Shown here: positions 5,754-7,423 of the stretch, one piece after another
How the letters are laid out: every line of letters begins with the position of its first letter
Position numbering within the stretch: the stretch's first letter is position 1
From: Acidobacteriaceae bacterium
Lineage (GTDB): Bacteria; Acidobacteriota; Terriglobia; Terriglobales; Acidobacteriaceae
Assembly (NCBI GenBank): GCA_003135315.1
Contig: PLBD01000579.1
Span: 1 to 7,423, forward strand
Direction of reading: 5' to 3'
Length of the DNA stretch: 7,423 nt
Translations under genes and position numbers: made by a program
The notes under the pieces: generated by a model
Seen by the model: the letters and a program-made list of their open reading frames with translations, nothing else
Told to the model about the DNA's origin: nothing
Databases searched by the model: none

Positions 5754-6509
5754 ATGGTGTCAAGGCCTGATTCGGAACGGTTTTCCCCGCTTCTCCTGGC
5801 GAGGGTTTTCGGCGCGATAGGCCTGCTCGGCATCGTGACCGGCGCGTTTGACATCGGCTACGTCCAGAATACGTTGATCGTCCCCGACGCCTCGGCGACG
5901 CTCCACAATATCTCGGCGCACCAGACCCTGTTCCGTTTGGGCTTCTCCGCCCACCTCTTCGAACTGGTGCTTAACATCCTTGAAGAGATCATCGGCTTCT
6001 ACCTGTTCTGGCGGGTGAATGTTATCGTCGCAGCCGTCTCGCTGTGCGCTGGGGTTGTCGGAATAGCCGTTGAAGCGGTGGCCCTGATCATCGCGTACGT
6101 GCCCTTGCAACTTGCGATCGGGGGAAGCGCCCTAAGCGCATTCAGCCCAGAACAACTACATGCCTTGGTTCACTTCTCAACACAGTTGCAGCAGGCGGGT
6201 CTGCTGCTCTCGTGGGTGTTTTATGGGTTGGATGAACTTGCGGGCGGCTTTCTGATTTTCCGCTCCGGTTTCTTGCCTCGTGTCCTCGGAGTCCTGTTGG
6301 GAATCTCCGGACTTTGTTACTTAACGAACGGCTTTCTTAGCTTCCTGGCGCCGGCGCTGGATGCGAGAGTAGGTTGGTATCTTTCCTTCGCCTGTCTGCC
6401 TGGAGAATTCCTGAGCAGCCTCTGGTTGGCCACGGTCGGATTGAACGTCGCAAAGTGGAGAGCCTGGAGTGGCCAGGATCGAATCGGACTGGATGCCGTG
6501 GGAGCGTGA
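5754..6509 (+). CDS. DUF4386 domain-containing six-helix membrane protein
   Basis: This 251-residue integral membrane protein matches DUF4386 by its overall pattern: an N-terminal R-(I/V)-x-G-x-x-x-L-(L/I)-x-G segment, a second helix rich in LVLNILEE residues, and the late GFLPRVLGVLLGISGLCYL (172-190) motif. Hydrophobic helices lie at about 12-35, 62-86, 89-118, 146-169, 174-199 and 206-231, with a short basic and polar tail. Family function is unknown. ATG 5754 is chosen because no earlier in-frame ATG is present; the Shine-Dalgarno site is weak (a G-rich run at 5738-5746). A GTG codon follows directly at 5757. It lies 78 bases after the MOSC gene, so it may have its own promoter or be a distal operon member. 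The inner membrane is the likely location. Confidence 0.88.
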   Translation: MVSRPDSERFSPLLLARVFGAIGLLGIVTGAFDIGYVQNTLIVPDASATLHNISAHQTLFRLGFSAHLFELVLNILEEIIGFYLFWRVNVIVAAVSLCAGVVGIAVEAVALIIAYVPLQLAIGGSALSAFSPEQLHALVHFSTQLQQAGLLLSWVFYGLDELAGGFLIFRSGFLPRVLGVLLGISGLCYLTNGFLSFLAPALDARVGWYLSFACLPGEFLSSLWLATVGLNVAKWRAWSGQDRIGLDAVGA

Positions 6510-6523
6510 TCTGAAATGTTCGG

Positions 6524-6535
6524 AAGCCGCGGCTT
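6524..6535. repeat. 12-bp perfect palindrome after DUF4386
   Basis: AAGCCGCGGCTT is exactly self-complementary and begins 15 bases after the DUF4386 stop. As RNA only a 4-bp stem with a CGCG loop would form, and AAAAC follows it on the plus strand, so it does not fit a terminator well. It lies downstream of the end of the small minus-strand ORF as well. Confidence 0.3.
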
Positions 6536-6557
6536 AAAACTACCTGTACCGGATTTG

Positions 6558-6638
6558 TTAGCGGTCTTCCCTGTACAGCCAGAGAAACAGACCAACCGCG
6601 GCCGCTACCGCTACCAACATGTAATAGACAGGCTCCAT
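6558..6638 (-). CDS. Possible 26-residue single-pass membrane protein
   Basis: On the minus strand an ATG at 6638 opens a 26-codon frame ending in TAA at 6558-6560. It begins MEPVYYML, continues with an uninterrupted Val/Ala/Gly/Leu/Phe stretch (about residues 4-22), and ends WLYREDR. This is a textbook layout for a tiny bitopic protein: short N-terminus, about 19 hydrophobic residues, then an aromatic belt and a charged tail. An in-frame ATG at 6662 would add eight polar residues. The RBS for either start is weak (GGGA about 10 bases before 6638). I do not recognise the family; small subunits such as KdpF or CcoQ share this architecture, but nothing here links it to them. It converges on DUF4386 and diverges from lpxD. 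The hydrophobic pattern in otherwise gene-free DNA is the main support. Confidence 0.4.
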   Translation of the reverse strand: MEPVYYMLVAVAAAVGLFLWLYREDR

Positions 6639-6739
6639 ACAGGAAGTTTCCCGTAAACTCATTCGCGTGTAAAGTCCATAATCAGCAGTGGGAGCTGGAG
6701 CTTTAACGCGCTAGCTAACCTCCGGCCCCTGGCCCCTGC

Positions 6740-6745
6740 TATAAC
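6740..6745 (+). promoter_or_regulatory. Possible -10 box immediately before lpxD
   Basis: TATAAC matches five of six positions of the -10 consensus and ends 6 bases before the lpxD ATG. If used, transcription would start at or within a few bases of the ATG, giving a leaderless mRNA. This would fit the absence of any Shine-Dalgarno sequence in front of the gene. No clear -35 hexamer is seen 16-18 bases upstream. Confidence 0.3.
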
Positions 6746-6751
6746 AATTTC

Positions 6752-7423
6752 ATGCGACAAACCCTGCAAGCCCTGGCGGAGTTCACCGCCTCCCGCCTCA
6801 TCGGCGACGGCAACATCGAAATCACCAAAGTTGCCAGCATCGCGCAAGCCCAGCCCGGCGATCTGGTGTTCGTCCAGAACGAAGACGGGACCGGCCTCGC
6901 CGAAGCCCTGGCTTCACCCGCCAGCGCCGTCATCGCCGGCAAGTTTGCAACGGCATCCGCCGGCGCCAAGCCGCTGTTGATTTCCAGCAATCCTCGCCTG
7001 GCTTTCTGCGGTGCGGGCTCGCTGCTGCATCCCCCGAAGACGTATCCGCCCGGCGTGCGTCCATCGGCTGTCGTCCATCCGTCAGCCAGAATCGCTCCCA
7101 CGGCTGCGGTCGATGCTCACGCCGTGATCGAGGCCAACGCCATAATTGGCGACCGCTCGCACATCGGCGCCAGTTGCAGCGTCGGCGAAGGCGTGGTGAT
7201 TGGCGATGATTGCGACCTCTACCCCTGTGTGGTCATCTACGCAGGTACGACTCTGGGACGCCGCGTGGTTGTGCACGCCGGCTCGGTCCTCGGCTCCGAC
7301 GGTTTTGGATTTGTGCGCGACGAAACCTACGGCCGCTATCAGAAATTTCCCCAGATCGGCGAGTTGGTGATTGGCGACTACGTCGAGATCGGCGCCAATT
7401 GCACCATCGACCGTGGCGCGCTC
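6752..7423 (+). CDS. lpxD: LpxD, UDP-3-O-acylglucosamine N-acyltransferase (5' part)
   Basis: The frame is open from ATG 6752 to the window edge, giving the first 224 residues of a protein normally about 340 long. LpxD transfers a 3-hydroxyacyl chain from acyl carrier protein to the 2-amino group of UDP-3-O-acylglucosamine, the third step of lipid A synthesis, in the cytoplasm. The N-terminal UDP-sugar-binding domain covers about 5-90 (LAEFTASRLIGDG, VASIAQAQPGDLVFV, ISSNPRLAF). Hexapeptide repeats of a left-handed beta-helix start near 103. Diagnostic motifs are GSDGFGFV (181-188), the KFPQIG stretch (198-203), and VIGDYVEIGANCTIDRGAL at the edge. The catalytic histidine equivalent to E. coli His239 would lie just beyond the window. 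An in-frame stop at 6716-6718 with no other start codon fixes ATG 6752. No Shine-Dalgarno is seen. The usual upstream bamA/skp neighbours are absent, so this gene stands apart or heads its own unit. Confidence 0.95.
   Translation, partial: MRQTLQALAEFTASRLIGDGNIEITKVASIAQAQPGDLVFVQNEDGTGLAEALASPASAVIAGKFATASAGAKPLLISSNPRLAFCGAGSLLHPPKTYPPGVRPSAVVHPSARIAPTAAVDAHAVIEANAIIGDRSHIGASCSVGEGVVIGDDCDLYPCVVIYAGTTLGRRVVVHAGSVLGSDGFGFVRDETYGRYQKFPQIGELVIGDYVEIGANCTIDRGAL

Larger units (their letters stand above)
6510..6751. other. Spacer between DUF4386 and lpxD genes
   Basis: This 242-base region contains a 12-bp perfect palindrome AAGCCGCGGCTT (6524-6535) just after the DUF4386 stop, the small minus-strand ORF (6558-6638), and a CCCCTGG/CCCCTG direct repeat (6727-6738) next to a TATAAC box in front of lpxD. 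No T-run follows the palindrome on the plus strand, so a rho-independent terminator is not supported. Confidence 0.4.

Noticed and set aside
6659..7276. Minus-strand frames opposite lpxD
   Set aside because: lpxD is unambiguous on the plus strand; these are shadows of its Gly/Ala/Val-rich hexapeptide coding sequence.
1..7423. Possible defence, phage or mobile system
   Set aside because: I saw no transposase, integrase, toxin-antitoxin pair, restriction enzyme, CRISPR repeat or tRNA attachment site. The lone protease is not accompanied by recognisable sensor or effector genes.

Overview
The window is GC-rich bacterial DNA with ordinary protein-coding density. It most resembles a soil acidobacterium (Acidobacteriota, Terriglobia-like). 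The reasons are the combination of a secreted GloVer-repeat protein, a signal-peptide-bearing TonB-C-terminal-domain protein, DUF4256 and DUF4386 proteins, and an lpxD gene, which implies a Gram-negative outer membrane. This taxonomic call rests on gene content and is not proven. No mobile element, phage gene, CRISPR array, tRNA or rRNA was seen.

Layout. Positions 1-284 are mostly non-coding, with two perfect hairpins at 1-21 and 41-71. A GloVer tandem-repeat secreted protein follows (285-1553, +). A 300-base spacer comes next (1554-1853) and holds a decayed copy of the second hairpin. A small secreted protein with a galactose-binding-like fold is at 1854-2489 (+). It converges on, and shares the tetranucleotide CTAG of its stop codon with, a DUF4256 gene (2486-3064, -). 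The DUF4256 gene lies 15 nt downstream of a TonB-C-terminal-domain protein (3080-3913, -), so these two probably form an operon.

A 265-base divergent spacer (3914-4178) separates that operon from a rightward group. The group comprises a trypsin-like serine protease with a TTG start (4179-4976), a YiiM-type MOSC protein (5019-5675) and a six-helix DUF4386 membrane protein (5754-6509). Spacings of about 40 and 78 nt leave their co-transcription uncertain. In the region 6510-6751 a possible 26-residue single-pass membrane protein lies on the minus strand (6558-6638). The window ends inside lpxD (6752 to the edge, +), the lipid A biosynthesis N-acyltransferase; the catalytic part lies beyond the window.

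Functionally the genes are mostly envelope-related (secreted beta-repeat proteins, TonB-like protein, membrane protein, LpxD), but the sequence does not show them forming one pathway. I did not find convincing evidence of a new multi-gene system. The items most worth checking are the hairpin repeat flanking the GloVer gene, the tiny membrane-protein ORF, the protease without a signal peptide, and the TonB-like protein with a cysteine-containing C-terminal extension.
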